DNA from: Hydrogenophaga sp.
GTDB lineage: Bacteria; Pseudomonadota; Gammaproteobacteria; Burkholderiales; Burkholderiaceae_C
Assembly: GCA_018333605.1 (NCBI GenBank)
Contig: JAGXSV010000016.1
Span: forward strand, 50,547 to 114,546
Length of the DNA stretch: 64,000 bases
Reading direction: 5' to 3'
This document shows, piece after piece, positions 29,479-39,689 of the stretch. A program made the position numbers and the translations under genes. Below the pieces are notes generated by a model. The model searched no databases. It had not been told where the DNA came from and was given only the letters and a program-made list of their open reading frames with translations. The number at the start of each line of letters is the position of its first letter. Position 1 is the first letter of the stretch.

Positions 29479-31839
29479 ATGACCTATTCACTGAACACAC
29501 TCAACGCCGATCGTGCCAGCGCTGCACCGGTGGGAGTGGCACGTTTCGCCCAAGAAATCGGGCTTGTTCTCGGCGCAGCGGCGCTGGCTTTCTGGCTGCT
29601 GGCACTGCTCAGCCATGGGCTGGCCGATCCAGCCTGGAGCACCACCGGCACACTGCTGGAAGCGGGCAATTGGGGCGGTCGTTTGGGGGCGCTGTTGGCC
29701 GATGGGAGCTACTACCTGTTGGGTTTCTCTGTATGGTGGTGTTTCTTTGCCGGTTTGCGCGCCTGGCTGTCGACTCTTGCCCGCTGGATTCGCGGGCAAC
29801 AAGGTGGTGGTGCAGGCGATGAGGGTGCCGTAGCAGCCGTTGCCACCCGTTGGGGCCGTTTCTGGGGTCTCCGCAGTGCTTTTTGGGTGAGCTTGGTGTT
29901 GCTGCTGATCGCCAGTACCGTGCTGGAATGGACCCGCATGTACCGGCTGGAGAGTTTGCTGCCCGGCCATGCAGGCGGTGTGCTGGGCCACACGCTGGGG
30001 CCGCTGGCCATGCGCTGGCTCGGTTTCACCGGCTCGGCGCTGGCCATGTTGGCATTGCTGGTGCTCTGTCTGCCGCGTGTGTTCCGGTTTTCGTGGGGCC
30101 ATTGGGCCGAGCGGGTGGGCTTCTTGCTGGACGGCTGGTTTGAGGCGCGGCGTGAAAAGCGCGAGGCGGTGGAAGACCATCGCATTGGCGAGCAGGCCGC
30201 ACGTGAGCGTGAAGAGGTGGTGAAGGTGGAGCGGGTCGATGCTGTCGAGCATCAGCTCATGCCGGTCGTCATCGAGCCGACGCTGGCGGAGGTTCCCAAG
30301 AGCGAGCGCGTGGCCAAAGAACGGCAAAAACCGCTGTTCAGCGAAATGCCCGACAGCAAGCTGCCTCAGGTGGACCTGCTCGACAGTGCGCCATTGAACC
30401 AGCCGGGCGTGGACAGCCAGACTCTGGAGATGACCAGTCGGCTGATCGAGAAGAAACTCAGGGACTTTGGCGTGGAAGTGCGGGTGGTCGCAGCCGCACC
30501 CGGCCCGGTGATCACGCGGTATGAGATTGAGCCCGCCACGGGCGTGAAGGGTTCCCAGATCGTGAACCTGGGGCGCGACTTGGCGCGCTCCTTGTCGCTG
30601 GTGTCTATTCGCGTGATTGAGACCATTCCCGGCAAAAATCTGATGGCCCTTGAGCTCCCCAATGCCAAGCGTCAGACCATCAAACTCAGCGAAATTCTGG
30701 GGTCGACGGTCTACAACGACGCCAAGTCGATGCTGACCATGGGGCTGGGCAAAGACATTGGGGGGCAGCCGATCGTGGCCGACCTGGCCAAGATGCCGCA
30801 CTGCCTGGTGGCCGGCACCACAGGCTCGGGCAAGTCGGTGGGTATCAACGCCATGATTTTGTCGCTGTTGTACAAGGCGGATGCCAGAGACGTGCGCTTG
30901 CTGCTGATCGACCCCAAGATGCTGGAGATGAGCGTCTACGAGGGCATTCCGCACCTGCTGGCGCCGGTGGTGACCGACATGAAACATGCAGCCAACGGCC
31001 TGAACTGGTGTGTGGCTGAAATGGAGAAGCGCTACAAACTCATGAGCAAGATGGGCGTGCGCAACCTCGCGGGCTACAACGTCAAGATCGACGAAGCCAA
31101 GGCACGGGGCGAGATCATCGGCAACCCGTTCAGCCTCACGCCCGAGCAGCCCGAACCACTGGAGCGTCTGCCTTACATTGTGGTCGTGATTGACGAACTC
31201 GCCGACCTGATGATGGTGGTGGGCAAGAAGATTGAAGAACTGATTGCGCGCCTGGCGCAAAAAGCGCGTGCGGCCGGCATTCACCTGATACTGGCCACGC
31301 AGCGCCCCAGCGTGGACGTGATCACCGGCCTGATCAAGGCCAACATTCCCACCCGCTTGTCGTTCCAGGTCAGCAGCAAAATTGACAGCCGCACCATTTT
31401 GGATCAGATGGGTGCCGAGAGTCTGCTGGGTATGGGCGACATGCTTTACATGCCGTCGGGCACCGGTTTCCCGATCCGGGTCCACGGTGCCTTTGTGAGC
31501 GATGACGAGGTGCACCGCGTGGTGGCTTACCTGAAACAGCAGGGCGGCGAGCCCAATTACATTGACGGCGTGCTGGAGGCTGCAGCCGGTGAGGGCGATG
31601 GCAGCGACGTGTTTGGCGAGGGCGTTGGCGGTGGTGGCGAGAAAGATGCGCTGTACGACCAGGCCGTTGAAATCGTCTTGAACGACCGCAAGGCCAGTAT
31701 TTCTTACGTGCAACGCAAGCTGAAAATTGGTTACAACCGGGCTGCGCGCTTGCTGGAAGACATGGAAAACGCCGGTTTGGTGAGCGCGTTGACGTCGAGC
31801 GGGCAGCGCGACATTTTGGTGCCTGGGCGCAATGAATGA
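29479..31839 (+). CDS. ftsK: DNA translocase FtsK
   Basis: 786 residues. The N-terminus has four hydrophobic helices (about residues 25-205) anchoring it at the division septum, then a short charged linker. The motor has '[20 protein letters not shown]' (Walker A) and '[15 protein letters not shown]' (Walker B). The C-terminal gamma winged-helix, which reads KOPS/polar DNA, is '[28 protein letters not shown]'. It pumps chromosome dimers for XerCD resolution. It leads the ftsK-lolA-rarA run on the plus strand. Confidence 0.96.
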   Translation: MTYSLNTLNADRASAAPVGVARFAQEIGLVLGAAALAFWLLALLSHGLADPAWSTTGTLLEAGNWGGRLGALLADGSYYLLGFSVWWCFFAGLRAWLSTLARWIRGQQGGGAGDEGAVAAVATRWGRFWGLRSAFWVSLVLLLIASTVLEWTRMYRLESLLPGHAGGVLGHTLGPLAMRWLGFTGSALAMLALLVLCLPRVFRFSWGHWAERVGFLLDGWFEARREKREAVEDHRIGEQAAREREEVVKVERVDAVEHQLMPVVIEPTLAEVPKSERVAKERQKPLFSEMPDSKLPQVDLLDSAPLNQPGVDSQTLEMTSRLIEKKLRDFGVEVRVVAAAPGPVITRYEIEPATGVKGSQIVNLGRDLARSLSLVSIRVIETIPGKNLMALELPNAKRQTIKLSEILGSTVYNDAKSMLTMGLGKDIGGQPIVADLAKMPHCLVAGTTGSGKSVGINAMILSLLYKADARDVRLLLIDPKMLEMSVYEGIPHLLAPVVTDMKHAANGLNWCVAEMEKRYKLMSKMGVRNLAGYNVKIDEAKARGEIIGNPFSLTPEQPEPLERLPYIVVVIDELADLMMVVGKKIEELIARLAQKARAAGIHLILATQRPSVDVITGLIKANIPTRLSFQVSSKIDSRTILDQMGAESLLGMGDMLYMPSGTGFPIRVHGAFVSDDEVHRVVAYLKQQGGEPNYIDGVLEAAAGEGDGSDVFGEGVGGGGEKDALYDQAVEIVLNDRKASISYVQRKLKIGYNRAARLLEDMENAGLVSALTSSGQRDILVPGRNE

Positions 31840-31882
31840 GGGCGCCATGCAACCTTGTGCGCGCAAACGGCTCTGACTGGAC

Positions 31883-32521
31883 ATGATCAAAACACTGATA
31901 ACCACAGCCGCGCTCGCCTTGACGGCATTCGCAGCGCAGGCCGACGGCCTGAAAGACCTCGAAAAATTCCTGCGCGAAGTCAACAGCGCGCAGGCCAGCT
32001 TTATCCAGGTGGTCACCTCGCCCAAACGCACCGGGGAGACGGTGGCGCGCAGCAAGACGTCCAGCGGCCGGTTTGAATTTTTGCGGCCCAACCGGTTTCG
32101 GTTTGAATACACCAAGCCTTTTGAACAGACCATCGTGGCCGACGGTCAGACGCTGTGGCTTTACGACGTGGACCTGAACCAGGTGACCGCCCGCAAGCAG
32201 CAAGAGGTGTTGGGCAGCACGCCCGCAGCCTTGATTGCCGCGGGCACCGACCTGCGGGCTTTGTCTGAGGTTTTTGACCTGAAGGCAGCGCCTGCCCAGG
32301 ACGGCATGGAGTGGCTGGAAGCGCGCCCGCGCGCCAAAGATGGGCAGCTGCAAAGCGTGCGCGTGGGTTTTCGGCAAGGCCAGTTGACGGCGCTGGAGAT
32401 TGCGGACAGTCTCGGTCAGCGCTCGGTCTTGACCTTCAGCCAGTGGCAGGGCAACGCGCCGCTGACCGCCGAGCGGTTTCGCTTTCAGGCGCCTGCAGGT
32501 GCCGACGTGATCCGGCCTTGA
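31883..32521 (+). CDS. lolA: Outer-membrane lipoprotein carrier protein LolA
   Basis: 212 residues with signal peptide 'MIKTLITTAALALTAFAAQA'. The family pattern is clear: 'SFIQVVTSPKR', 'SSGRFEFLRPNRFRFEYTKPFEQTIVADGQTLWLYD', 'NQVTARKQQEVLGSTPAALIA'. Periplasmic chaperone that takes lipoproteins from LolCDE to LolB. It lies 43 bp after ftsK, the order usual in Burkholderiales. Confidence 0.95.
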   Translation: MIKTLITTAALALTAFAAQADGLKDLEKFLREVNSAQASFIQVVTSPKRTGETVARSKTSSGRFEFLRPNRFRFEYTKPFEQTIVADGQTLWLYDVDLNQVTARKQQEVLGSTPAALIAAGTDLRALSEVFDLKAAPAQDGMEWLEARPRAKDGQLQSVRVGFRQGQLTALEIADSLGQRSVLTFSQWQGNAPLTAERFRFQAPAGADVIRP

Positions 32522-32552
32522 GCCTCAAGCCGGTCCAAAACCGCTGGTTTCT

Positions 32553-33845
32553 GTGAGTGCAGCCGCTCCACAACACACGCCCCTGGCGGAGCGCTTGCGC
32601 CCGCAAACCCTGGCCAGCGTCATCGGACAGCAGCACCTGCTGGGCGAAGGCCTGGCACTGCGGCTGGCGTTCGAGTCGGGCCAGCCGCACAGCTGCATTC
32701 TCTGGGGGCCGCCGGGGGTGGGCAAGACCACCATTGCCCGGCTGATGGCCGATGCCTTTGATGCCCAGTTCATCACCATCAGCGCGGTGCTGGGTGGTGT
32801 GAAGGACATCCGCGAAGCGGTGGACAAGGCCGAAGCCGCGCGCGACGGCTTGCACCAGCAACGCACCATTGTGTTTGTGGACGAGGTGCACCGCTTCAAC
32901 AAAAGCCAGCAAGACGCTTTTTTGCCACACGTGGAGAGCGGCTTGTTCACCTTCATTGGTGCCACCACCGAAAACCCGTCGTTTGAAGTCAATTCGGCTT
33001 TGCTCTCGCGGGCAGCGGTGTATGTGCTCCAGCCCTTGGGCGAAGACGACTTGCGCCAGATCATTGGCCGTGCGCAAGCCATCAACGCGGTGCCACCGCT
33101 GCAAGCGGCCGCGGCCGACCGCCTGATTGCCTATGCCGATGGTGACGCCAGGCGCCTGCTCAACACGTTGGAAACCCTGGCCGTGGCGGTCGGGCGCGAG
33201 AAACTGGCCGAGGTCACCGATGACTGGCTGCTGCGTGTGCTGGGCGAGCGCATGCGCCGCTACGACAAAGGCGGTGAGCAGTTTTACGACACCATCAGTG
33301 CGCTGCACAAAAGTGTGCGCGGCTCTGACCCCGATGCCGCGCTGTACTGGTTTGTGCGCATGCTCGACGGCGGAGCAGACCCGCGTTACATGGCGCGCCG
33401 CTTCATTCGCATGGCGAGCGAAGACATTGGACTGGCAGACCCCCGTGCCCTGCGCCTCGCGCTGGACGCCGCCGAGGTGTTCGAGCGCCTGGGCACACCC
33501 GAGGGCGAGCTGGCTCTGGCCGAGTGCGTGGTGTATCTGGCTGTGGCACCCAAGTCCAACGCGGTCTACAAGGCCTTTGCTGAGGCCAAGGCGTTTGTGA
33601 AAACGGACGGCACCCGCCCGGTGCCCAAGCACCTGCGCAATGCACCGACGGCGCTCATGAAGCAACTGGACTATGGAAAAGCCTACCGGTACGCCCACGA
33701 TGAGGCTGGTGGCTTCGCTGCGGGTGAAAACTACCTGCCAGAGGGCATGGCCGAGCCTGGTTTCTACCGCCCGGTAGAACGGGGGCTGGAGATTCGTATC
33801 GCTGAGAGGTTGAGAGAGCTGAAAAAACTGAACAACAAAAACTAA
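32553..33845 (+). CDS. rarA: Replication-associated recombination protein RarA (MgsA)
   Basis: 430-residue AAA+ ATPase related to clamp loaders, acting at stalled forks. Walker A is 'ILWGPPGVGKTTIARLM', Walker B and the family helix are 'IVFVDEVHRFNKSQQDAFLPHVE', sensor I is 'FIGATTENPSFEVNSALLSR', and the C-terminal tetramer domain includes 'RFIRMASEDIGLADPRAL'. The start is GTG at 32553, 31 bp after lolA; no upstream ATG fits. Confidence 0.94.
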   Translation: MSAAAPQHTPLAERLRPQTLASVIGQQHLLGEGLALRLAFESGQPHSCILWGPPGVGKTTIARLMADAFDAQFITISAVLGGVKDIREAVDKAEAARDGLHQQRTIVFVDEVHRFNKSQQDAFLPHVESGLFTFIGATTENPSFEVNSALLSRAAVYVLQPLGEDDLRQIIGRAQAINAVPPLQAAAADRLIAYADGDARRLLNTLETLAVAVGREKLAEVTDDWLLRVLGERMRRYDKGGEQFYDTISALHKSVRGSDPDAALYWFVRMLDGGADPRYMARRFIRMASEDIGLADPRALRLALDAAEVFERLGTPEGELALAECVVYLAVAPKSNAVYKAFAEAKAFVKTDGTRPVPKHLRNAPTALMKQLDYGKAYRYAHDEAGGFAAGENYLPEGMAEPGFYRPVERGLEIRIAERLRELKKLNNKN

Positions 33846-33900
33846 TGAAAGACCAATCGCACTGATGCAGCGCGGTTTGAAATCTGGAAATCAGGGTAAA

Positions 33901-33933
33901 CCCGCGCGTGATAAGGGCTTACACGCATGCGGG
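33901..33933. other. Imperfect palindrome between rarA and livH
   Basis: Nested symmetry: outer 'cccgc/gcggg', middle 'gcgtg/cacgc' and inner 'ataag/ctta' around a short centre. It could be an operator for the downstream liv operon or an RNA hairpin. The 229-bp gap holds no gene. Confidence 0.4.
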
Positions 33934-34074
33934 CCTTCAAATCGCCTCGCTACAATCCGGCACCCACCCGCAGTCTGTCCTGTTCCAAGGTCGAGCCTGG
34001 CGGGTTTTTTGCTAAGTTGAAACAGGCCAGTCCGGGCAAGCCGCCCGCGCCTGTCAAAAACACGGAGAAACTTC

Positions 34075-35004
34075 ATGGAAACCTTGCTACAGCAGATCAT
34101 CAACGGTCTGGTGCTGGGCAGCATGTACGCGCTGGTGGCCCTCGGGTACACCATGGTCTACGGCATCATCGGACTCATCAACTTCGCGCACGGCGACGTG
34201 CTCATGATCGGCGCGCTCACCAGTTGGACAATCATCGCTGGTATGCGCGAATCCATGTTGGGGGTACCGGGCTGGCTGATATTGTTGATGGCCACCATCA
34301 TCGCCATGGTCGTGTGCGCGGCGCTGAACTTCACCATCGAGAAGCTGGCTTACAGGCCTCTGCGCAATTCGCCTCGGCTGGCGCCGCTGATCACCGCCAT
34401 CGGCATGTCGATCCTGTTGCAGACGATCGCCATGATCATCTGGAAGCCGAACCCCAAGCCCTATCCCTCGATGCTCTCGAGTGAGCCCATCGAAATCGGT
34501 GGCGCTGTGATCTCATTGACGCAGATCGTCATTCTGGCCACCACCGTCATCGTGCTTGCGCTGCTGATGTGGATGGTTAACCGCACCAACCTGGGCCGCG
34601 CCATGCGTGCCACCGCCGAAAACCCGCGGGTGGCCGCGCTCATGGGCATCAAGCCCGATGTGGTGATTTCCGCCACCTTCATCATTGGCGCCATGCTGGC
34701 AGCGATTGCCGGCGTGATGTGGGCGTCCAACTATGGCACGGTGCAGCACGCCATGGGCTTCATGCCCGGCCTCAAGGCCTTTGTTGCGGCGGTCATGGGT
34801 GGCATTGGCAACCTTGGAGGTGCCGTGCTGGGTGGTTTGCTGCTGGGGTTGATTGAGGCTCTGGGCGCCGGTTATCTGGGCAAGCTCACGGGCGGTTTCC
34901 TGGGCAGCCAGTACACCGACATCTTTGCCTTCATCGTGCTGGCCCTGGTGTTGACCCTGCGTCCTTCCGGGCTGCTGGGCGAGCGTGTGGCCGACCGCGC
35001 CTGA
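34075..35004 (+). CDS. livH: Branched-chain amino acid ABC transporter permease LivH
   Basis: 309-residue membrane protein with about eight hydrophobic segments. It begins 'METLLQQIINGLVLGSMYALVALGYTMVYGIIGLINFAHGD', the nearly invariant LivH start. The EAA-like loop 'NLGRAMRATAENPRVAALMGI' couples to the ATPase. First gene of livHMGF; 18 bp to livM. Confidence 0.95.
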   Translation: METLLQQIINGLVLGSMYALVALGYTMVYGIIGLINFAHGDVLMIGALTSWTIIAGMRESMLGVPGWLILLMATIIAMVVCAALNFTIEKLAYRPLRNSPRLAPLITAIGMSILLQTIAMIIWKPNPKPYPSMLSSEPIEIGGAVISLTQIVILATTVIVLALLMWMVNRTNLGRAMRATAENPRVAALMGIKPDVVISATFIIGAMLAAIAGVMWASNYGTVQHAMGFMPGLKAFVAAVMGGIGNLGGAVLGGLLLGLIEALGAGYLGKLTGGFLGSQYTDIFAFIVLALVLTLRPSGLLGERVADRA

Positions 35005-35022
35005 CCGACAAGGAGCTCCATC

Positions 35023-36120
35023 ATGTTGAAATCCAAAGCTTTCAAGTTGGTCGCCTTCGTGGCGCTGGGCGCGGCCCTGCTGCTGCTGCCCATCGTGCTG
35101 CAAGCCACCGGGAGCAACTCCTGGGTGCGCATCATTGATGTTGCCTTGCTGTATGTCCTGCTGGCCCTTGGCCTGAACATTGTGGTCGGCTACGCCGGCC
35201 TGCTGGATCTGGGCTTTATCGCTTTTTTTGCTGTGGGAGCCTATCTGTACGGCTTGCTGGCATCGCCGCACCTGAGCGAGAACTTCGCCTTCATCGCAGC
35301 CATGTTCCCCGATGGCCTGCACATGAACTTCTGGCTGGTCATGATCTTGGCGGGCTTCGTGGCCGGGGTGGTCGGGCTCATACTGGGTGCACCGGTGCTC
35401 AAGTTGCGAGGCGACTACCTGGCCATCGTCACCCTGGGCTTCGGTGAGATTGTGCGCATCTTCATGCTCAACCTGGACCGCCCGATCAACTTGACCAATG
35501 GGCCTAAGGGCATCAGCAACATCGATGCGGTTTCGGTGTTCGGACACAGTATGAGCCAGCGCCTGACGGTGTCGATCGGCGACTGGAGTTACACCTTCCA
35601 GCCGGTGACGCTGTACTACTACCTGATCCTCTTCTTTGTGTTAATTGCCATCGTCATCGCCTACCGACTGCAGGACTCGCGCATCGGCCGTGCCTGGATG
35701 GCCATTCGCGAAGACGAGATTGCGGCCAAGGCCATGGGTCTGAACACCCGCAACCTCAAGCTGGCCGCTTTCGGCATGAGTGCCACTTTTGGTGGCATGG
35801 CTGGCGTGCTGTTTGCGTCCTTCATGCGTGGCGTCTACCCGGAATCCTTCGTTCTGATGGAGTCGGTGATGGTGGTGGCCATGGTGGTATTGGGTGGACT
35901 GGGACACATTCCTGGCGTGATTCTGGGTGCGCTGGTGCTGGCTGGACTGCCCGAACTGCTGCGCCACGTGGCCCACCCCCTCACCGCCATGACCGATGGG
36001 CGCCTGGGGCCAGAGATCCTGCGCCAGTTGCTGATTGCGCTGGCGATGATCGTCATCATGTTGATGCGCCCGAAGGGCCTGTGGCCCTCGCCCTCGCACG
36101 GCAAGTCCCTGAGCAAGTGA
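35023..36120 (+). CDS. livM: Branched-chain amino acid ABC transporter permease LivM
   Basis: 365-residue membrane protein. Conserved segments are 'LNIVVGYAGLLDLGFIAFFAVGAYLYGLL', 'LRGDYLAIVTLGFGEIVRI' and the coupling loop 'SRIGRAWMAIREDEIAAKAMGLN'. It pairs with LivH to form the channel. It follows livH closely and precedes livG by 12 bp. Confidence 0.95.
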   Translation: MLKSKAFKLVAFVALGAALLLLPIVLQATGSNSWVRIIDVALLYVLLALGLNIVVGYAGLLDLGFIAFFAVGAYLYGLLASPHLSENFAFIAAMFPDGLHMNFWLVMILAGFVAGVVGLILGAPVLKLRGDYLAIVTLGFGEIVRIFMLNLDRPINLTNGPKGISNIDAVSVFGHSMSQRLTVSIGDWSYTFQPVTLYYYLILFFVLIAIVIAYRLQDSRIGRAWMAIREDEIAAKAMGLNTRNLKLAAFGMSATFGGMAGVLFASFMRGVYPESFVLMESVMVVAMVVLGGLGHIPGVILGALVLAGLPELLRHVAHPLTAMTDGRLGPEILRQLLIALAMIVIMLMRPKGLWPSPSHGKSLSK

Positions 36121-36132
36121 AGAAGGCGAACC

Positions 36133-36903
36133 ATGTCTGAAACCATTCTGAGAGTCGCCAACGTCTCCAAACGCTTCGGTGGCCTGCAGGCCCTGAGCGA
36201 TGTGGGCATTGATATCAAGCGCGGGCAGGTTTATGGTCTGATTGGCCCCAACGGTGCCGGCAAGACCACGTTCTTCAACGTGCTGACCGGCCTCTACACG
36301 CCGGACAGCGGCTCGTTTGAACTGGCCGGCAAGCCGTACACGCCCTCGGCCGTGCACGAGGTGGCCAAGGCAGGCATTGCGCGCACGTTCCAGAACATCC
36401 GGCTGTTCGCGGAAATGACGGCGCTGGAAAACGTGATGGTCGGGCGCCACGTGCGCACGCACTCAGGGTTGATCGGGGCCATACTCCGCACCCCAGGGTT
36501 CAAGCGCGAAGAGGCCGAGATCGCACAGCGCGCACAGGAGCTGCTCGACTACGTGGGCATTGGCAAGTTTGCCGACTACAAGTCGCGCACACTCAGCTAT
36601 GGTGATCAGCGCCGACTGGAAATTGCCCGCGCGCTGGCCACCGATCCCCTGTTGATTGCGCTCGACGAACCGGCCGCCGGCATGAACGCGACTGAGAAAG
36701 TCATGTTGCGTGAACTGATCGACCGCATCCGCAAGGACAACCGCACCATCTTGTTGATCGAGCACGACGTGAAGCTGGTCATGGGACTGTGCGACCGCGT
36801 GACCGTGCTGGATTACGGCAAACAGCTCTCGTCGGGCACACCAGCTGAAGTGCAGAGCGATCCGAAAGTGATTGAAGCCTATCTGGGCACGGGCGGCGGG
36901 TAA
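36133..36903 (+). CDS. livG: Branched-chain amino acid ABC transporter ATP-binding protein LivG
   Basis: 256 residues. Walker A is 'IGPNGAGKTTFFNVLTG', the signature is 'LSYGDQRRLEIARALA' (S-Y-G-D-Q as usual in LivG), Walker B is 'LLIALDEPAAGMN', and the switch His is in 'LLIEHDVKLVMGLCDRV'. It energises uptake together with LivF. Confidence 0.95.
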   Translation: MSETILRVANVSKRFGGLQALSDVGIDIKRGQVYGLIGPNGAGKTTFFNVLTGLYTPDSGSFELAGKPYTPSAVHEVAKAGIARTFQNIRLFAEMTALENVMVGRHVRTHSGLIGAILRTPGFKREEAEIAQRAQELLDYVGIGKFADYKSRTLSYGDQRRLEIARALATDPLLIALDEPAAGMNATEKVMLRELIDRIRKDNRTILLIEHDVKLVMGLCDRVTVLDYGKQLSSGTPAEVQSDPKVIEAYLGTGGG

Positions 36904-36970
36904 GTGCCCCCCGCGCCACGCTGCGCCCGTCACCCCCAGAGGGCAACATCTGTGGCCCGGCAAAGCCGGT
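36904..36970 (+). repeat. GC-rich intergenic repeat, copy 6
   Basis: Starts at the base after the livG stop: 'ccccccgcgccacgctgcgc', then 'ccgtcacccccagaggg' and 'ggcccggcaaagccgg'. It separates livG from livF inside the operon. Confidence 0.7.
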
Positions 36971-37032
36971 TTCGCGATGTTCTGGGTGGAGACCGTTCGC
37001 ACCGGATGAAGTAACGAACAAGGAATCTGGAT

Positions 37033-37749
37033 ATGGCAAACACATTACTTAAAGTCAGCGGCCTGAAAGTGGCGTACGGTGGCATCAAGGCGGTCAAGGG
37101 CATTGACCTGGAAGTGCGCGAGGGCGAACTGATTTCGCTGATCGGCTCCAACGGCGCCGGCAAAACCACCACCATGAAGGCGGTCACCGGCTCGCTGGCC
37201 TTTGAGGCTGGCGACATCGAATACATGGGCAAAAGCATCAAAGGCAAAGGCGCCTGGGACTTGGTGAAGCAGGGTCTGGCCATGGTGCCGGAGGGTCGTG
37301 GTGTGTTCACCCGCATGACCATCACCGAGAACCTGCAGATGGGCGCTTACATTCGCACCGACAAGGTGGGGATTGCCAACGACATTGAGCGTATGTTCGG
37401 CATCTTCCCGCGCCTGCGCGAACGCAAAGACCAACTGGCCGGCACCATGAGTGGCGGTGAACAGCAGATGCTGGCCATGGCGCGCGCGCTCATGAGCCAG
37501 CCCAAGGTGCTGTTGCTGGATGAGCCTTCCATGGGCCTGTCACCCATCATGGTGGACAAGATTTTTGAGGTGGTGCGCGACGTGTCTGCGCAAGGTGTCA
37601 CGGTGTTGCTGGTCGAACAAAATGCCCAGCGCGCCCTGCAGATCGCCGACCGCGGCTACGTGATGGACTCCGGTCTCATCACCATGACCGGCCTGGGCAA
37701 GGAACTGCTGACGGATCCCAAGGTGCGCGAGGCCTATTTGGGCCATTGA
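37033..37749 (+). CDS. livF: Branched-chain amino acid ABC transporter ATP-binding protein LivF
   Basis: 238 residues. Walker A is 'IGSNGAGKTTTMKAVTG', the signature is 'MSGGEQQMLAMARALM', Walker B is 'LLLDEPSMGLSPIMV', and 'VLLVEQNAQRALQIADRGYVM' is the LivF-type H-loop region with Gln-Asn in place of His-Asp. Last gene of livHMGF. No LivJ/LivK binding protein is in the window, so it must be encoded elsewhere. Confidence 0.95.
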   Translation: MANTLLKVSGLKVAYGGIKAVKGIDLEVREGELISLIGSNGAGKTTTMKAVTGSLAFEAGDIEYMGKSIKGKGAWDLVKQGLAMVPEGRGVFTRMTITENLQMGAYIRTDKVGIANDIERMFGIFPRLRERKDQLAGTMSGGEQQMLAMARALMSQPKVLLLDEPSMGLSPIMVDKIFEVVRDVSAQGVTVLLVEQNAQRALQIADRGYVMDSGLITMTGLGKELLTDPKVREAYLGH

Positions 37750-37773
37750 CTCGCCCACGCCGGACTCGGCACC

Positions 37774-37809
37774 AAGAGAAAAGGGACGGCTTGCCGTCCC
37801 TTTTCTCTT
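37774..37809. terminator. Bidirectional intrinsic terminator, 16-bp stem
   Basis: 'aagagaaaagggacgg' has an exact reverse complement after a 4-base loop ('cttg'). It lies between the ends of livF (+) and the glycan operon (-), serving both. Confidence 0.95.
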
Positions 37810-37822
37810 GCGTGGAGGCGGC

Positions 37823-39628
37823 TCAAGGCGCGCTGCGGTACTCCGGCACCAGCGAACGAAGCCAGGCCCGCGTGTCGCTGGCTTGCGGAGCCGGGCCTGC
37901 GGCGTGAATCCACTGCACCACCTCGGCCGCGTTCACGGCGGTGTCGGCGCCTTTGGCCACGCGCAGCTTGGGGTGCGGTGTGGGTTCGGTGGTTTCGTCG
38001 TTGGCCAGCAGTTCTTCGTAGAGTTTCTCGCCCGGACGCAGGCCGGTGAACGCGATCGGCACATCCTGCTCGGTCTGGCCCGAGAGGCGGATCAGCAGCT
38101 TGGCCAGGTCGACGATCTTCACTGGCTCGCCCATGTCCATCACGAAGATCTGGCGTGTCTGACCCATCAGCCCCGCCTGCAGCACCAGTTGTGCGGCTTC
38201 CGGGATGGTCATGAAGTACCGCACGATGTCCGGGTGTGTCACGGTCACCGGGCCGCCGCGGGCGATCTGCTGTGTGAACAGCGGCACGACCGAGCCGCTG
38301 GAGCCCAGCACGTTGCCAAAGCGTACCGCCATGAAGCGCGTGGCAGGGAATTCGCCGGCGACGGCCTGCAGCACCTGCTCGGCCAGCCGCTTGCTCGCGC
38401 CCATCACGTTGGTCGGATTAACCGCTTTGTCGGTGGAGATCAGCACGAAACGCTGCATTCCCAACGTTCCCGCGACGCGGGCAGCGTTGAGCGTTCCCAG
38501 TACGTTGGTGCGCAGGGCTTCGATCTCGTTGAGCGACTCCATCAGCGGAACGTGTTTGTAAGCTGCAGCGTGGAACATCACCGCGGGCCGGTGTAGCTGC
38601 GCAATCGCGAGCAGGCGCTCGGGCTCACGCACGTTGGCCGTGTAGTACAGGCCCTGCATCTGCGGGTGGGCTTCGCGCAGTTCCTGCTCCAGTTGGTAAA
38701 TGGCGTATTCGGAAACGTCCACGCACACCAGTCGTGCCACGCCAAACCGCGCGATCTGCCGGCAGAGCTCGGAGCCGATGGAGCCGCCCGCACCCGTTAC
38801 CAAAACGGTCTGGCCGGCGATCAGTTCGGACAGTCCCTTTTCGTCCAGTGCCACCGGGGCGCGCCCGAGCAGGTCTTCGAGTTCGATGCGTCGGGGCTGG
38901 CCGGCTGCTACGCGCAGCCATTCGTCCGGGCGCGGCATGGTGAGCAGGGGCAGACCCGCCTCGCTCGCGCAGACCAATGCTTCGCGTCGCGCATGGGAAC
39001 CGGCAGCCGACACCACGAGGGCCGCGGCCGCGTGAGTGCGCTCGGCGATATGGGGCAACTCGGAGAGCGCACCGAGCACCTGCAGGCCCTGGAGTGTGCG
39101 GCCCTTCTCGTTGGCGATGGGGCTCACGATACCGACGGGTGACCACAGGCGGGCGCCGCGCAGCGCGGGTAAGGCGGCCGCTGCGTCCTGCACCGATCCG
39201 ACCAGCAACAGGGGCTTGCCAAAAGACGCAGGTTGCGTGCGTTTTCCCAGCAACAGCCTGGCGCTCGTGCGTGCGGCACCCAGCAACAGCAGCGCCAACA
39301 TCGGATGCAGCAACAGCACCGAGCGCGGAAAAAATTCGACCCGCAGCATCAGCACGGCAGCCGTCGTCAGCAGGCCAGCAAATGCCACACCGTAGACCAG
39401 ACGGGTGAGCTCGGCCACACTGGTGTAGCGCCAGATGTGGCGGTACACGCCCCACGCCAGCAGGCTGAAGCCAAAGCCGAGCAAGGGCCAGGGCAGGGTG
39501 CTGAGCATCATGGCCTGAAATTCGTCGGGCGTATCCAGGTTGAAGCGCAGCCAGAAAGCCAGCCACCAGGCGATGGCGACCAGAGTCAAGTCGATCGGAA
39601 GCTGCAGCCAGCGGGCCGCTGCGCTCAT
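37823..39628 (-). CDS. CapD/WbpM-type nucleotide-sugar 4,6-dehydratase (polysaccharide biosynthesis)
   Basis: 601-residue membrane-bound dehydratase, last gene of the glycan operon. Four N-terminal hydrophobic helices (about residues 10-125) precede a degenerate Rossmann half ('LLLVGSVQDAAAALPAL'). The catalytic half has 'TVLVTGAGGSIGSELCRQIARFG' and 'LISTDKAVNPTNVMGASKRLAEQ', where Met replaces the usual Tyr of Y-x-x-x-K, as is normal for WbpM/PglF. The family converts UDP-GlcNAc to the 4-keto-6-deoxy sugar used for QuiNAc-type, bacillosamine-type or FucNAc residues. The ATG at 39628 has GGAGG upstream. With PseB upstream, two different UDP-GlcNAc dehydratases serve the same locus. Confidence 0.88.
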   Translation of the reverse strand: MSAAARWLQLPIDLTLVAIAWWLAFWLRFNLDTPDEFQAMMLSTLPWPLLGFGFSLLAWGVYRHIWRYTSVAELTRLVYGVAFAGLLTTAAVLMLRVEFFPRSVLLLHPMLALLLLGAARTSARLLLGKRTQPASFGKPLLLVGSVQDAAAALPALRGARLWSPVGIVSPIANEKGRTLQGLQVLGALSELPHIAERTHAAAALVVSAAGSHARREALVCASEAGLPLLTMPRPDEWLRVAAGQPRRIELEDLLGRAPVALDEKGLSELIAGQTVLVTGAGGSIGSELCRQIARFGVARLVCVDVSEYAIYQLEQELREAHPQMQGLYYTANVREPERLLAIAQLHRPAVMFHAAAYKHVPLMESLNEIEALRTNVLGTLNAARVAGTLGMQRFVLISTDKAVNPTNVMGASKRLAEQVLQAVAGEFPATRFMAVRFGNVLGSSGSVVPLFTQQIARGGPVTVTHPDIVRYFMTIPEAAQLVLQAGLMGQTRQIFVMDMGEPVKIVDLAKLLIRLSGQTEQDVPIAFTGLRPGEKLYEELLANDETTEPTPHPKLRVAKGADTAVNAAEVVQWIHAAGPAPQASDTRAWLRSLVPEYRSAP

Positions 39629-39689
39629 TGCGGGTCCTCCGCCCTTCGGGCTGCCGTGGGAGCTGGCTTGGAGCAGGCCGTTGCTGTGC

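Noticed and set aside
29488..32133. 881-codon open frame on the minus strand opposite ftsK
   Set aside because: Protein lacks any domain character and is rich in His/Gln/Arg, as expected for a GC-rich antisense frame; ftsK on the other strand is certain.
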